From Rosa chinensis (Eukaryota > Streptophyta > Magnoliopsida > Rosales > Rosaceae), in contig NC_037091.1 of NCBI RefSeq assembly GCF_002994745.2, positions 24,309,789 to 24,373,788 of the forward strand: DNA of 64,000 nucleotides, in the 5' to 3' direction. Of this stretch, positions 12,088-23,007 are shown one piece after another (the stretch's first letter is position 1; every line of letters begins with the position of its first letter). The notes under the pieces are model-generated. The model was not told the origin of the DNA. It searched no databases and saw only the letters and a list, made by a program, of their open reading frames with translations. Position numbers and translations under genes: made by a program.

Positions 12088-12496
12088 ATGGATTCACAAG
12101 GAGGTCGAGCTAGGGGTCAGGGTAGACCCATAGGCAGGGGTAGAGCTTGAGGTAGGGGTAGGATCCCTCCTGTTGAGGAGATATTCGAGGATGATGCCGA
12201 GGCATCAAATGTTGAGCTGCATGTTCCACCTGTTATGGATGTTATGGATGCCACTCGTTTGTCGAGGTTGGGTAAGGAGATTTTGAGGCTGGGAGCAGTT
12301 GGAAAGGGAATTCATCTCGTTAGTCCAAGGGACTAAGAGTGTGAGGGATTATGAGGGTGAGTTCTAGAAGAGGCGCATGACTCATCAACAGGCGCCAGCT
12401 AGGGAAGTAGCTGTACCTGTGGGGCAGGTTGCACCCGTGAGGTGTTTCAATTGCTGTGAGATGGACCATACTGCCAGGGGTTGCACGAGGCTGAAA
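12088..12496 (+). pseudogene. Decayed Gag remnant with CCHC zinc knuckle
   Basis: An ATG at 12088 opens a frame with a Gly/Arg-rich start (MDSQGGRARGQGRPIGRGRA) that soon meets a stop. In another frame, 12443-12484 encodes CFNCCEMDHTARGC, a perfect CX2CX4HX4C nucleic-acid binding knuckle of retroviral-type Gag. The change of frame between the two and the internal stops show decay. In life Gag forms the particle that packages element RNA. This copy cannot make it. Confidence 0.75.
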
Positions 12497-12684
12497 AATA
12501 TATATGTATTGGTGGCTTCGTTGTGATGTGAACAATAAATGAAATAAGTTCATTATTGCTCGAGAATGGTGAAATTGTGTATTGAGTTATGATTGTAGAA
12601 TTTCATGTGTTGAGATACCATGAGTCTAGTATGACTGTCTTAAGGGAGATTTAAGATATGGTAGCTTGTGTAGGAATATATGTG

Positions 12685-13060
12685 TGATGATTCGAAGACA
12701 TCAGTTGGATGATCGCTATCTGTGTGATGACCAGTGAAATCTGTGTGATAATTCGATGACATCAGTTAGATGATCGCTATCTGTGTGATGACCGGCAAAT
12801 CTATCTGATGATTCGATGACATCAGTTGGATGATCGCTATCTGTGTGATGACCGGCTAATCTGTCTGATGATTCGATGACATCAGTTGGATGATCGCTAT
12901 CTGTGTGATGATCGGTGAAATCGGTGTGACAATCACTATCTATGTGATGACCGGCGAATCTGCGTGATGATCGCTATCTGTGTGAAGACCGATGAAATAT
13001 GTGTGATGATCGCTATCTATGTGATGACCAGCGAATCTGCGTGATGATCAGTTTGACGAT
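12685..13060. repeat. 60-bp tandem array in the element interior
   Basis: Units have the core GATGACATCAGTTGGATGAT followed by CGCTATCTGTGTGATGACCGG, with an exact 60-bp period over 12721-12900 and decaying units on both sides. The array occupies the place where the protease and reverse-transcriptase region would be in a full element. Confidence 0.85.
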
Positions 13061-13740
13061 GGTGCTCTGTGTGAGGATAAGAAGGTACCATATCCAATTC
13101 TGCTTGTGTGCTAGAATGATGTATGATAGTTGTGTACTTCTTTCTGTGTGTTGTGTTGCGTTAGGTTTTCCCTGTTGTCTAGAGTTAGACTTTGAGTGTG
13201 GCTTGTGGTGTGATGCATCCTTCATTGTTATGGTAGTAGAGGGTCTATACCACTTTGATTGTGATTACAATGACAGGTGATGAATTATGTGTGGGGCAGG
13301 TGGGGCCAGACTTTAGATAGATTTTGTCTCCCAAGATGGGTAGACACTTATTGAGTTGTGATGCATAGGCTATTGTTGATTTGAATTGAAATGACGGCTT
13401 CATTTTCAATTATTGTAATGCACTCATTATCGATGAAGTGATACAGATACTACCTTGATGACAGGATTCTGGACTCTTGTGTGATTTGTGGGTAGTGCTG
13501 CAGTCACAGAGTTTTATTGGGTAGTGTACGAGGATGGGAATTCATGAAATGATTAGGTTACCACCAAGTGGTGTGGTAAAGATTCCTACTGTTGTGATAC
13601 TAGGTGGGGTACTTGTATACATTATTGATCGAGGTAAGTTGTACTTTGAGATGAAGGCATTTCTTGCTGAGAATGAGAATTGGATTTGATTTATTAGTAC
13701 TTTGTGGGAGTGGTACGTGTAAATTTCGGGATGAAATTTC

Positions 13741-13751
13741 TTTAAGGGGGA
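13741..13751 (+). promoter_or_regulatory. Polypurine tract of the Tekay-like element
   Basis: TTTAAGGGGGA lies five bases before the 3' LTR start and follows the conserved AAATTTCGGGATGAAATTTC motif of Del/Tekay elements. It would prime plus-strand DNA synthesis. Confidence 0.75.
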
Positions 13752-13756
13752 TAGAA

Positions 13757-16439
13757 TATGATGCCCCGGAAATTCGTATTTATTTTCCGAGGATTTTCTG
13801 GAATCTAATTTATGGCTATTGGACGGTTTCGTGGTTTGTGGATGGAGCGGAAGTGTTTCGGACGAATTTTTATTCGAAAAGTGTGGATTTAGGCGGGGTT
13901 CAAGGTTGACTTTTTATATGTCAAGAATCTCAAGAAACTTCCTTCACAAAAGTCGTAGAGCGCGTCGATACGAGTTCGTGGACATGCGGAACGCGAAAAT
14001 CGGAGTTCATATGAGAAAGTTGTGAGCATTTGAAGTTTTGGGAAAGTTCTATAAATAGGAGTTTCCATTTTCGGAAACTTACTATTTTCATTTTCACATT
14101 TCCATTTCCGCAAACTCTGAAAATCCTCCATTCTCTCTCCTGTTTTTTGACTGACCCGACCCGGATCCGGACGATCAGACCTGGCTTTTCCTGAGAGCTC
14201 CAGCGGTCTCCGGCCGTGAAAATAAGCCGGCTTGTTCGCTTCCTTGATCCGCTCCTCCCTGTGGTGGCCTCTAAAGGCGATTCTCCTCCACGGCGGCGTT
14301 GCAAAGCGGCACAGATTGAGGTATTCGGACCTGGTCAGAAAACGTAGCTCCGATGACGGCACGACTTCAAGCTTCCTGTTTTGAGTTCGTAGGAGCTTCC
14401 CTGATCGATCTGTGGTGCTTGTTTGGATCGATTCACATCGGAATCGGATCAACTTAAGGTGAAAAGTTCAATGCGCTTATGGCCGTGATAGGTGGCGATC
14501 TAGGCCGAGTTGGCTTGAACCTCAGGTATTAAGTTGATCTATTTGATGTTCTTGATATTTTGGACAGTTGGAGTAATCTAGTTTTGAGTTTCGGCTAATG
14601 GTGGTTGGGGTGGTTGCACCGCCAACTATGGCGGCGTTTTGGCAGCCTTCTGGCCATGTAAAGGATAGTTCCTTGTATTATATATCTTCTACTCGTCGAT
14701 ACGAGCGTTTTGATATATAATATGCAATTTTTGGAGATCATATTAATATATTGTGATTTTTAGGGTTGCGGACCGTTTGATGGTTCGATCCGTGAGGATT
14801 TAAGCGTCCGGTCAACTTACGACCTTGACATATCGATCGTAGAAGTATTCTAGAGACATTGGGTGCTCTCAGATGTGGTTTCGCCTCAATTGGCGTCACT
14901 TTGGGAATTTAAGTTCGATTTATGGTTTCGAACGTTATTCCTTGTGTTTCATTGACTGAATCAAGGTTGTACTTTCCTTAGGTGCTTGATAGAGTGTGTT
15001 CTGTACGTAGTCTAGTGGTGTGAAGACGCAGCAAGAATTTCGAGGTGAGTAATCTCACAAGGTTCATTTACGAATGGAATTACCTTTATCATTTTGAGAG
15101 TTATTGATTTAACTGCAAACTATAGTTGGTATTAATAGCCATTCCTGAGCGGATGACTACGTATATATATTTACGTGAAATATATATGTTTTGGTGGATT
15201 TGTGGATTTATGGAAACAATATGCATGAATGATGCTTTTTATTGTTTTGGGTTGTGGCTTTTTGGAAAACAAACTGTTATGAAATGATGATTTCTATTGT
15301 TTTGAAAAGCATTGAGATTTGTGTAACATTTTGGGTCCAGTGCGACTCCTTTAAATGTTTTATTCCGAGGGACTGTGCGGCCCGAGGATTTAATGTCACA
15401 AGTTGACTTTTGGCAGTATATCGTAAGGTTGAACCTTGGCCGAGGTGACAGGTTACAATATATTCAGTTAGAGCTCTAGTCTGTCTGCTAGTGTAATCCA
15501 TGGGGTAACGGTGCGAGATTATATCTAGCTCATGAATTTGTGTTTTAAGGAACAAGGTGTGAGTTGCTTCCTTATATACGATTTATAGGAAATCAAGGTG
15601 TGAGTTGTTTTCCTTATTTCGTGATTTGAATTGGAAATCAATGTGTGAGTTGCTTTCCTTATTTCATGATTTGAATAGGAAATCAAGGTGTGAGTTGCTT
15701 TCCTTATTTCGTTATTTGAATAGGAAATCAAGATGTGAGTTGCTTTCCTTATTTTGTGATTTGAATAGGAAATCAAGGTGTGAGTTACTTTCCTTATTTT
15801 GTGATTTGAATAGGAAATCAAGGTGTGAGTTGCTTTCCTTATTTCGTGATTTGAGTAGGAAATCAAGGTGCGAGTTGCTTTCCTTATTTCGTGATTTGAA
15901 TAAGAAAACAAGGCGTGAGTTGCTTTCTTTAGTTGGTATTTAAGGAATCAAAAAATGAGTTGTTTTCCTTAGTTTTGGTATGAGTTGTTTTGTGATGGTT
16001 CTGAGTTGCTCAAACGGGCTCGCAAAAGCTTTCCTGGTTTGTTGTGTGACAACCCGGTGCACCATTCAAACGGTATAGGGGTTAATCCTGCAAGTTAGGA
16101 TAATCGTGGCTGAAGCTGAGGTAGCGCCTTTGCAGCTTTACGGTAGGAAGCCATTTTTGTGACTTTATCGTTGATAGGGACTTCTATTGTGTAGTTAACT
16201 CTGAGGAGTATTTATGTTTTATTTTGTGTTGACAATTTAATTCGTAAGCTTATGTAATATATGACTCTGTACGTGGAGTGGGTTAATATTGACACAGTGG
16301 GTTCAGGGCATCAATATGTAATTGGTTTAAAAGGAAAAAAGTTTCCAGCTATTTTGTATTAATAGCTGAACGATCACGCATATATAAGTATGAGATTGTA
16401 TATCGATTTTTATTTATGTTAAGAATCAGGGGCATGACA
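13757..16439 (+). repeat. 3' LTR of the Tekay-like element
   Basis: It starts TATGATGCCCC (one change from the TG start of the 5' LTR) and ends GGGGCATGACA. Its 3' part from 14939 onward, with the sequence after it, is duplicated at 38009. It carries its own 45-bp tandem array (15546-15940). Confidence 0.85.
15546..15940. repeat. 45-bp tandem array in the 3' LTR
   Basis: About eight units of the same repeat as in the 5' LTR. The unit length is a multiple of three, so both strands stay open for over 110 codons. These frames are repeat artefacts. Confidence 0.85.
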
Positions 16440-16967
16440 CCTACTCAGCTCCAAGCCCCAGCCTCATCAAGATCTTCTCCATCTCTCAATCTCACCTATC
16501 AATTTGTAATCCCTTCATAACCCACGCCCTCCACGCCACCGCCGTCTTTTCAGTGATTACCGAATCTTCTTCCCCTGCCACCTCTTTCGATGCGTATTCT
16601 CAGTTTTCTTGTTTCAATTGTTACTTCTGATCAGAATATGTTGTGTTGAGATTTTGATTGGAAATGACTAATTAGAGGAAGAAAAATGAGCAAGGTCGGG
16701 TCAAAAGCTGAAAAGTGGGTCACTATGTCAGTGCCAACACAGCTTCTGACGTCAGGTTTGAAGCCAAATTTGAAATTTGGACCTGGCTGATGGAAATTGG
16801 AAGTGCAGGGACGATCATGATTAAAAAACAAAAAAAAGGTTAGGGACCAAACTGATGTTTTTCCCAAAGTTTGAAGGGGCAAACTGAATTTAGTTTTAAA
16901 ATAAATGCAAAAGTTGAGAGTAAAATGATCCTATCCAAATCTTCTTATATAATTTTTTCTTTTTTCG

Positions 16968-17745
16968 TTTTGAGAAGAAACTTAAGTTTTATTAGAACGA
17001 TAGAGAACAAGAAGTCCTGAACCAAGCTAAAGGACTTATAACTAACAAGAGCAAAAGAACTTCAAGATAATAACATTAATCAAGTCACTATAATTTTCCA
17101 ATAAACAAAAATGTTAGATCTATAGATTTATACCTAAAAAAGGGAAGTATTTGAAGTGTACAAAAAATATTTCTACTTTAAGCTTTGCACTACCACAAAA
17201 TTGAAGAGATAGAGAAATATAGTGTGTCTGAAGAGCTAGAGAAGATAAGGGAAAAAAAGTGATATACCTTAAGCAAGAAGTGAAAATTTCAGTAAAAGAT
17301 TCCGTTAAATGAAGTATGATCCATTAGTTGATGAAGTAACATGACCATATATCTTCATGTATAATGTAATCATTATTTTTTTTTTTTCATTTTGAGAAGA
17401 AACTTAATTTTTATTAGAATGATAGAGAACAAGAAGTCCTGAATCAAGCCTAAAGGACTTTAAACTAACAAGAGCAAAAGGACGTCAAGATAATAACATT
17501 AATCAAGTCACTACAATTTTTCAATAAAAAAAGAAGTTATAGATCTATAGATTTATACCCAAAAAATGCAAGCATTTGAAGTGTACAAAAAATATTTCTA
17601 CTTTAAGCTTTGCACTACCACAAAATTGAAGAGATAGAGAAATATAGTGTGTCTAAAGAGCTAGAGAGGATGAAGGGAAAAAAATGATATACCTTAAGCA
17701 AGAAGTGAAAGTTTCAGTAAAATGATTCCATTAAACGAAGTTTAC
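16968..17745. repeat. Tandem duplication, period about 420 bp
   Basis: The segment beginning GAGAAGAAACTTAA and holding AACAAGAAGTCCTGAA and CTTTGCACTACCACAAAATT occurs twice in direct order, at about 16968-17340 and 17390-17745. The same doublet is present in the second duplication unit (about 39945-40690), so it predates that duplication. Confidence 0.75.
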
Positions 17746-19242
17746 TATCGTAGATGAAACAATGGTCATCCCTCCTTCCAAGGAAGGAGATGAAGACCTG
17801 TATAGAAGAGTTGCTTTTGCAATTCCTGATTTGTGCGTAGGCATGTCATGCCCTGAATTTTGAATAAAGAAAACCGAAACGCGATAAACTCAACGATTCG
17901 TACAAATTGCATACTAACGAATGCTAGTAGGTATAGCATTCTGTCTGACAATCCAGGCAAGTCACTAGAAACAGTATGAACAAGTACCCCAAGTCCTTGA
18001 TATGAGCATTTTATGCGACATTTATGTTGTTAGTCCCTATATTAATCTTTGTTAATTTTCTCTATTTTATCTTTATTTGTTTACTTTTGTGTTTATTAGG
18101 TATTTTGGAGCAAATATATGAAAAGAAGGTAATAAAGGGAAAAAGAGGCGTAAATAAGGTAAAGCTAGTAATCCTGGCCCGAGAAAGAGACCTTGATGGA
18201 TCGAGGAGCCCAATTCATGGAGATTACGCAAAAAAAGATATTCTCATAGATATTGATGATGACATTGCGTATTTTCATTGGACAAGTTACGTGGAGAAGC
18301 AATTGATTTCGATGAATCCTAAACTTGATTTTAAGATTTTTTCTACTTTCTTTTTCTTCTATGAAACTCTTTGTGCTTTCATTCAAACAATGAGTAACTA
18401 ATTTCTTAGTAGTTGGCCTCAATCATGATTGTATTGCTATGCTATGACTTTTAGTTAGTTAGTTTTATTTGTTTAATGGATGAAACCCTAATTTCTATTT
18501 TCACTTTTCATTCATCATCCCATCATAAAACCGGTTATGCAATTGAGGCCAATCTTTGCGTCTGCCGTTTAAGCACTCTAAACTACCCTCATTGTTCCAC
18601 TCGCTTCAATTCTCAGCCTCCACCGTTTTGAGAAGACGAGCATGACGATGTGAATGAGAGCGTGGACAACGAGATCAACGATCACTAGCTCCCCCAATCC
18701 CTTCTCAGCCATCATCTGTACTCCTCAACAACAACATGCCTATCTCTCTATCTCCGCCGGTGAGTACTGAACTGGATGAATAGTTCTAGAACAGATCGAT
18801 TCGCATGAAGCAACTCGTTCTAATTCAGCTCCACGCGAGTTCGTCATGATGGAGTTTGCAAAGCCAAGTGGAGCGATGAGGGGGAGCTAGCTTGATGAAC
18901 CGGCGAGCAGTTCAGAGGTTCCTGCAAGTGCTGATCACGACCGAGGGCAATTTGATCATTAAATTTGATTAAAATTAGGCTTATAGCACTGGCTACAATT
19001 CAAGGGCTTAAAAAGAAATAATGGAAAAAGAAGGGCTTCATATGAACAAAACTCTAAGAAAGGAGGCTTTGAGGGACTGCTCAACAAAACAACGAAAAAG
19101 GAAAAACAAATTAAAAAAAAACCCTAATTTTGAAGGTCGAAGATAAAATAAGAAGAAAGACGGTGAAACAACAGCACCGTCTCATTGAATCCTCCGACAT
19201 CTGAATCCTCCAACATTTTCTCATTGAAATTCAAGCTCAACC
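17746..19242. other. Duplicated stretch upstream of the WPP gene, no assigned gene
   Basis: This region is conserved between the two duplication units (second copy about 41200-42715). A plus-strand frame at 18024-18401 and a minus-strand frame at 17766-17960 are open in both copies but resemble nothing I recognise and have low-complexity starts. The last 700 bp hold a CT-rich leader-like sequence and a GTGAGTACTG donor-like site near 18759, which may belong to the 5' part of the WPP gene. Confidence 0.4.
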
Positions 19243-19824
19243 ATGGAAGTCCAGGAGTCACAGGATCGGAAGTCGAGCTCCGACTCCATCTACAGCCTAT
19301 TCTTGCCGACCATGGGCGTCCGCAACACCGCCGTGGAGCTTCTGTTCAATTTCCTCACCACTTCCGACGAGGCCGAAGTCGAGGCTCGCCTCTTCGAGAA
19401 AGACGCCTTCGCCGCCACCAGAATGATGATCCGAACGATCTACTCCGAGGAGATCAGCGATCGCATGGTGGAGGTCCTCAAGGCTAAGAACACCGGCGCT
19501 TCTGCTGCTGGAAAGGGCACCCTGTTGTTGCCGGATGATGGCAGGCCTAAGCCCTTCGTGGGCCTTATTATCAAGAATCTCAGCAGTCCCTCCTCTCCCT
19601 TGACACACTTCGGCACCTTCTCCACCGACGAGGCCAAAGCCCTGGCTCCCTTCATCGAGCAAGAAGCCTACCTCACCGCCAGGATGAAGATCCGTAAGAC
19701 CTACAACCGTGAGGTCTGCAAGCGCGTGTTGGAGATCAAACACAAGAACGCCGCCGCTTCTGCTGCTGGAAACATCGCGTCGGAGACTGAGGAACTGTGG
19801 TGTGCTTGCGGCAATTGCCAGTGA
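19243..19824 (+). CDS. Protein with two WPP-like domains (MFP1-attachment-factor type)
   Basis: A single open frame of 193 codons starts at an ATG in good plant context (CAACCATGG). Two similar blocks are visible. Residues about 18-82 contain FLPTMGVRNTAVELLFNFL, then EARLFEKDAFAA and YSEEISDRMVEVLKAK. Residues about 105-170 contain IIKNLSSPSSP, then FSTDEAKALAPFIEQEAY and YNREVCKRVLEIKHKN. Both follow the WPP-domain plan: hydrophobic helix, acidic EEEAF-type motif, then YSKEISKRMLE-type motif. WPP proteins sit at the plant nuclear envelope, bind coiled-coil partners and target RanGAP. The usual WPP protein has one domain and about 110-180 residues, so a doubled domain is unusual. The Trp-Pro-Pro signature itself is replaced by Leu-Pro-Thr. 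The second duplication copy is frameshifted, so this is the only intact version here. The open frame is firm, the family assignment moderate and expression unknown. Confidence 0.6.
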   Translation: MEVQESQDRKSSSDSIYSLFLPTMGVRNTAVELLFNFLTTSDEAEVEARLFEKDAFAATRMMIRTIYSEEISDRMVEVLKAKNTGASAAGKGTLLLPDDGRPKPFVGLIIKNLSSPSSPLTHFGTFSTDEAKALAPFIEQEAYLTARMKIRKTYNREVCKRVLEIKHKNAAASAAGNIASETEELWCACGNCQ

Positions 19825-20098
19825 GTATGTCTAAGACTGAGGAATTGTCAGTGTTGGCCATTTGTAGCTTTAAATCTATTTCGTACTGATTATGGATTTC
19901 TTATGATGCCTACTCTAGTATAACAACCTTCTCTGTATTTTTATCGCAATATGCTTCCATTTTTTGTGTTTTATATGATGCGGTGGTTTGGTGTTTCGTT
20001 AGTATCCATCTGCTTTCTTAAACAATATAATGAAATCCATGCATTCTCAATTGGAAATTTTCGTTTACTGCTCATTTACTATATACGAAAGCTCTTAC

Positions 20099-20142
20099 AC
20101 TGTTCATAAGCACTGTTCATCACTGTTCATCACTGTTCACAT
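20099..20142. repeat. CACTGTTCAT short tandem repeats near the Helitron 5' end
   Basis: Four copies of CACTGTTCA(T/C) occur within 45 bp, just inside the Helitron 5' end. Confidence 0.8.
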
Positions 20143-20894
20143 CGGAAATGGCGGTTCTGCCCTCGAGTTTCTATACAGAGATAAAAAAAGGCGTGAGTTT
20201 TGTGGTGTGTTCTGGAAGCCTTCAGTCAATCGCAAACTGTTCATTCTACTTTCGGTTTTGCTCTTAGATAGAGACGCATCGTCAAAGGTAGGTATGAACT
20301 GTATTGATCAAGCTGTGAGATATAAAGGTTGGGCTAGCTTAAAGCAAATAGGAAGGGTTTGGTTTTCACAGCTTTTGAATTTTTGATTTGTTGTAGCGTT
20401 TTGGATTGTGAATTTGGGTTTGTTTTGTGAATCGGAGAGATCCAAAATTGTGGTAGCATTTTGTTTTGTGAATTTTGATTTGGTTTCTATCAGAAGGATT
20501 GGCATGTGTGAAAATTTGGGTTGTGATTTTGTTTTTGAAATTTGAAGTGCTTTTGATTGAATTGTTCATAGGTTGAATTTGCTTTCTTTATTTTTGTAGT
20601 GTGCGCTAAGTCTAGAGGTTGTACGTATTGAAGGGGTGGTGATTTATTTGGGGACACCTACTGAAACTGGCATAGCAGATTATTTATAAGCTCCATTTGC
20701 TTTTGATGAAGCTAACAGTTCAGCTAATCTCTACTCTCTAGCTTGGTGCCCACTACTCCTCAAATAATCTATTTTAGGTATGTATACAAGTGCAATCGGT
20801 CACATATGTTTTCTTAATTTGATCTACATAGTACATTTAGACATATATGGTTTCATGTTAAACAACATGGTATCACTACTAGAATTATGGCCCC

Positions 20895-21540
20895 AGACAT
20901 CGGCCAAAAACCGATGAGAAACAAAAACCCGACCGATGTCTTTGTGGGTGATGAGAAAGATCCAAAAAATGCAGACATCGGTTTTTAGCCGATGTCTAGT
21001 ATTCGTGTAGACATCGGTTCCTAATTATAAATCGATGTAAATAGGTTTAAATGATAACAAACTTACATGTTTTACTATTGTTAAACCCACATTTTATTGT
21101 ATTTAATGCTTAAAGAAATATAGATTACACAACACAAGTTTGTGTTTTAACATCGTTATTGATTTAAGAACCGATGACTGATACTGTTACAGACATCAGT
21201 TCCTATTTTGGAACTGATGATGGAATTGATGTCTGGTACTCAGTAATATATCGTTTTCGACAAAAAATCGATGTCTATATATTTTAGTAACATCGATTTC
21301 CATTTTGGAACTGATGTCTGGTACTCAGTAACATATCGTTTTCGACAAAAAATCGATGTCTGTATATTTTAGTAACATCGATTTCCATTTTGGAACTGAT
21401 GTCTGGTACTCAGTAACATATCGTTTTCGACAAAAAATCGATGTCTGTATATTTGAGTAACATCAATTTTCATTTTGGAACTGATGTATCTGTATTACTA
21501 GACATCAGTTTTTATGGTTAAAACTGATTTCAACTTTATA
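20895..21540. repeat. CACTA left subterminal repeats
   Basis: Many copies of AGACATCGGTT or its inverse AACCGATGTC, often AT-shifted, fill this stretch. A roughly 92-bp unit with AACATCGATTTCCATTTTGG and GATGTCTGGTACTCAGTAA is tandemly repeated about three times at 21190-21480. Such arrays bind transposase in En/Spm elements. Confidence 0.8.
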
Positions 21541-22030
21541 TCTAGACATCACATTATATAAAGAGGATGATGTCCACAAAATATATAGCTGCTGTTATAA
21601 ATTGCAATTTCGATAGTTGACAAGAGTTATTTGAATATTGGGCTATTACAAGGATGATATCCAGAAAATATATATCTGAAATAATCATCCTTAACAGTTT
21701 ACAAAATGGGCAAAATAAAACCCCAATTCACCTACTACAAGGCTAGCCTAGTAATTAGTATTCATGTTTGTTCATAATTGCTACAAAAATGTTAATTAAA
21801 AGCTAGCCTACCTCAAAAAAGAGGCTGGCTTTCCTAACTTCTTGAATATAAGCAACCCCCATTACACCTGACAATCCTGCACATCACAGCACAATACTCA
21901 ATCAAGAGGATGCCAGCACAAGGCATATGATAAGCGACTGCTAAGACACTACTAATCAAGTGATGACTATACTGGCCGTGCGATATCAAACCAAGAGAAA
22001 CACACATGCACATGAAAAATGAGATCAGCA

Positions 22031-22177
22031 CAGACCTTTACATAGTAACGTAATGTTTTTCTTCAACTTCGTTATCAGATTAGGGTTCTCCTCAAGAACA
22101 TCAATGGCAGTAATGGCAGCACTCGCAAGATATGGGGGCAAAGAAGTAGAAAAGACGTACCCAGAACTGCTCAATCG
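22031..22177 (-). pseudogene. Captured LCB1 (serine palmitoyltransferase subunit 1) exon
   Basis: The minus-strand frame reads [19 protein letters not shown], then [20 protein letters not shown], and continues NITLLCKGL before a stop. This is a highly recognisable late segment of plant LCB1, the pyridoxal-phosphate enzyme subunit that starts sphingolipid synthesis in the ER with LCB2. The exon follows a CAG acceptor. Only 49 codons remain and no neighbouring catalytic exon is attached, so the copy is dead. It lies on the same strand as the LCB1-like exon at 31701-31795, in gene order. Confidence 0.8.
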
Positions 22178-22791
22178 CTGCCACAGACAACACCCCAAAA
22201 CTTATTCTTTTGGACATAATATATTATATCCAGGCAAAGACATAACCATTATGACAATAAGACAACAAAATTCTTGTTAGAATTCCATTCTATTGATACA
22301 CACATCAGTAACCATATCAGTTTCATAGAATATAATGACCATACCTGGTGATCAGTAACTCTAGCACTTCCAGTGCAGATCCTCCTTCTTTCTCTAATAT
22401 TATTTTGGGGAAATTACTATTCACACCCTATACTCTGGGTGTGTCGACAGTTTAGTCCCTAACGTTTTAATTTTAACAGATAACTCCCCAAACATTCAAA
22501 TCTCACACAATTTGGTCCAAAATGACCATTTTATCCCTCACTTCCTTTTTTTTATTTTTATATATATATATATTTCTTCTCTCTCTCTTTTTGTTATTTT
22601 TTTTGCTTTTCTCTCGACTCAAAACGAGAGCTCTGCTCTCCCCTCTCTCTCTCTCTCTCTCTTCTCGCCAACTCACCTGAGCCTCCCTCGTCGTCTCGCC
22701 ACCAATCCGACCATTCCACCCTCCATTTCCATCGAATTTCATCAAATTAAGAGCCTTTAACGAAAACCCACCTCCAAACTCACCACCATTA

Positions 22792-23007
22792 TATATCTAA
22801 TCCCCGATCCGGGTCGGACTCCATGTCATCCATGAGATGAAACAAAGCCCACGATGAGGAGGAAGACCGACCCGGGTACCTAGAAGCCCGCTGCTTCTCA
22901 GCACGGTACCGCTTGCGGAGCTTCTTCATCTTATGACGGCACTGCAACGCGGTCTTGGGAGGCAAGGATGGAACCGCGGAAGCCTTGGCGGCGGCGACGT
23001 GGTCCTT
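22792..23007 (-). pseudogene. Captured trihelix transcription factor fragment (ASIL/SIP1-like)
   Basis: The minus-strand frame has SLPPKTALQCRHKMKKLRKR, then YRAEKQRAS, then SSSWALFHLMDDME. This matches the third helix and following part of trihelix DNA-binding domains, where QC(R/K)xKxxxLRKRYR-E and SSWxxFxxMD are typical. The first helix with its tryptophan is absent. About 70 residues remain between the MULE TIRs. It is a fragment, and its promoter, if any, would be the left TIR. Confidence 0.75.

Larger units (their letters stand above)
9143..16439 (+). mobile_element. Ty3/gypsy LTR retrotransposon, Tekay/Del-like, non-autonomous
   Basis: Two long direct LTRs (9143-11685 and 13757-16439) flank a short 2.07-kb interior. 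A primer binding site, TGGTATCAGAGC, matching initiator tRNA-Met follows the 5' LTR, and a purine tract AAGGGGGA precedes the 3' LTR. The AAATTTCGGGATGAAATTTC motif before the purine tract is typical of Del/Tekay chromoviruses. The flanks TCTAC (9138-9142) and CCTAC (16440-16444) are a 4/5-matching target duplication. The interior keeps only a decayed Gag with a CCHC knuckle; protease, reverse transcriptase and integrase are gone, so it could only have moved with helper proteins. Confidence 0.85.
7858..17222. mobile_element. Long-TIR DNA transposon, Pack-MULE-like, split by a gypsy element
   Basis: The segment 7858-8480 is repeated in inverted orientation at 16712-17222, about 0.5 kb per arm once the SINE in the left arm is removed. 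Both arms contain a TTTGGTCCCT motif beside a CAGTTTGCCCC motif and an identical AGCTTTGCACTACC region. Between them lies a GRAS-gene fragment (8877-9047) and a 7.3-kb LTR retrotransposon. Without the retrotransposon the element would be about 2.1 kb. Long TIRs plus a host-gene fragment suggest Mutator-like ancestry, but I could not find a clean 9-bp duplication and the outer ends are approximate. Confidence 0.5.
14939..20074. repeat. Segmental duplication, unit 1 (continues at 37704-37820)
   Basis: From inside the 3' LTR onward this block is closely repeated in the same orientation at 38009-43575. It includes the LTR end, the right arm of the TIR element, its local tandem repeat, an unidentified stretch and the WPP-domain gene. 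The homology breaks at 20074 where the Helitron begins and resumes at 37704-37820 after it. Unit 2 has extra insertions, such as the hAT MITE at 40701, that unit 1 lacks. Confidence 0.85.

Noticed and set aside
12685..13060. Regular 60-bp repeats resembling a CRISPR-like array
   Set aside because: The whole unit is repeated without unique spacers, and the genome is a plant; it is an ordinary tandem repeat in a retroelement.
15525..15943. Repetitive-protein frames on both strands (also 10819-11025 and 38580-38908)
   Set aside because: They come from a 45-bp tandem repeat whose length is a multiple of three; the array lies inside LTRs.
18024..18401. 125-codon frame conserved in both duplication units
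   Set aside because: The recent duplication explains the conservation; the hydrophobic start is low complexity and no domain is recognised, so it is not called as a gene.
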